Positions 63,765 through 64,000 of a DNA stretch of 64,000 nucleotides are shown one piece after another. A program made the translations under genes and the position numbers. Positions within the stretch are counted from its first letter, which is position 1, and every line of letters begins with the position of its first letter. This DNA comes from Phaeosaccion multiseriatum. Taxonomy: Eukaryota; Ochrophyta, other classes. The notes under the pieces were generated by a model that had not been told where the DNA came from, did no database searches, and saw nothing but the letters and a program-made list of their open reading frames with translations. The DNA lies in the NCBI GenBank assembly GCA_965112735.1, contig OZ218953.1, forward strand, positions 1,798,001-1,862,000. The letters run 5' to 3'.

Positions 63765-64000
63765 GTAAGTGAGGAAGGGAGGGGTGGGGGGGTGGGTATG
63801 TGCTGTGCTGACTATAGAGTAGGACAGTAGGATAGATAGAACCTCTTCCTCCCTCCTTGGCGCTGCTGCTGTGTGTACCCGGGAGGACGGACAAGGGTGG
63901 AACGAAGGAAGGCAATTCGCACACACTTGTACACTTGTCGGGTGTGTGGGGCCTCGATCGTCTTTCCCATGCTTCTTCTGCCCCTGCCGCCTCTTGTGCT
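63765..64000 (+). other. Intron 3 of the PLAC8-like gene, running off the window
   Basis: Starts gtaagtgagg. No acceptor followed by family-like sequence is seen before 64000. Confidence 0.6.

Overview
The window is nuclear DNA from a eukaryote. Most genes are split by GT-AG introns, exon phases join cleanly, and introns and spacers are packed with microsatellites. The gene set suggests a flagellate protist, most likely a photosynthetic stramenopile: an outer-arm dynein intermediate chain, a secreted EGF-module protein of stramenopile type, a PLAC8-like cysteine-rich protein, a ferlin, and a plant/apicomplexan-like pyrophosphate phosphofructokinase. This placement rests on protein character only; the genus cannot be named from the sequence. 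No transposon, viral or bacterial block was seen.

Layout, left to right: 3' part of a ferlin (+, <2-2876); an unrecognised 226-aa protein (+, 3311-3991); a possible broken zinc-ribbon ORF next to a near-perfect 153-bp inverted repeat (4448-5061); an organellar RsmH/METTL15 rRNA methyltransferase (+, 7 exons, 5291-8648); a putative RecA/SWSAP1-like ATPase (-, 9397-10680) divergent from dynein intermediate chain 2 (+, 11048-13038); a villin/gelsolin-like protein (-, 6 exons, 13540-19162) divergent from a fused two-half PPi-phosphofructokinase (+, 17 exons, 19513-26946); a secreted EGF-like protein (-, 28145-30968) divergent from a Kelch-repeat protein (+, 13 exons, 31375-38894); a giant ~4004-aa multi-GAF/coiled-coil protein (-, 4 exons, 39070-51811); a 2.4-kb minisatellite plus tetranucleotide block (52100-54565); a coiled-coil protein (-, 54676-56271+); an ING-family PHD-finger protein (+, 56398-58626); an RGS protein with a split RGS domain (+, 59056-61107); a selenoprotein-K-like membrane protein (-, 62016-62390, perhaps ending in a UGA Sec codon); and the 5' part of a PLAC8-like protein (+, 62756->63764).

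The genes are functionally mixed: membrane fusion and repair, organellar ribosome maturation, axoneme, actin, glycolysis, chromatin reading and G-protein signalling. There is no operon-like grouping. The most unusual signal is at DNA level. A 9-mer, TTGGTGATA, usually embedded in CAG/CTG triplets, occurs 15 times exactly and about a dozen more times with one or two changes. It appears in both orientations, in all reading frames of unrelated genes, and in an intron. A second theme is that many introns start with a microsatellite grown from the 5' splice site and end in one grown from the polypyrimidine tract.
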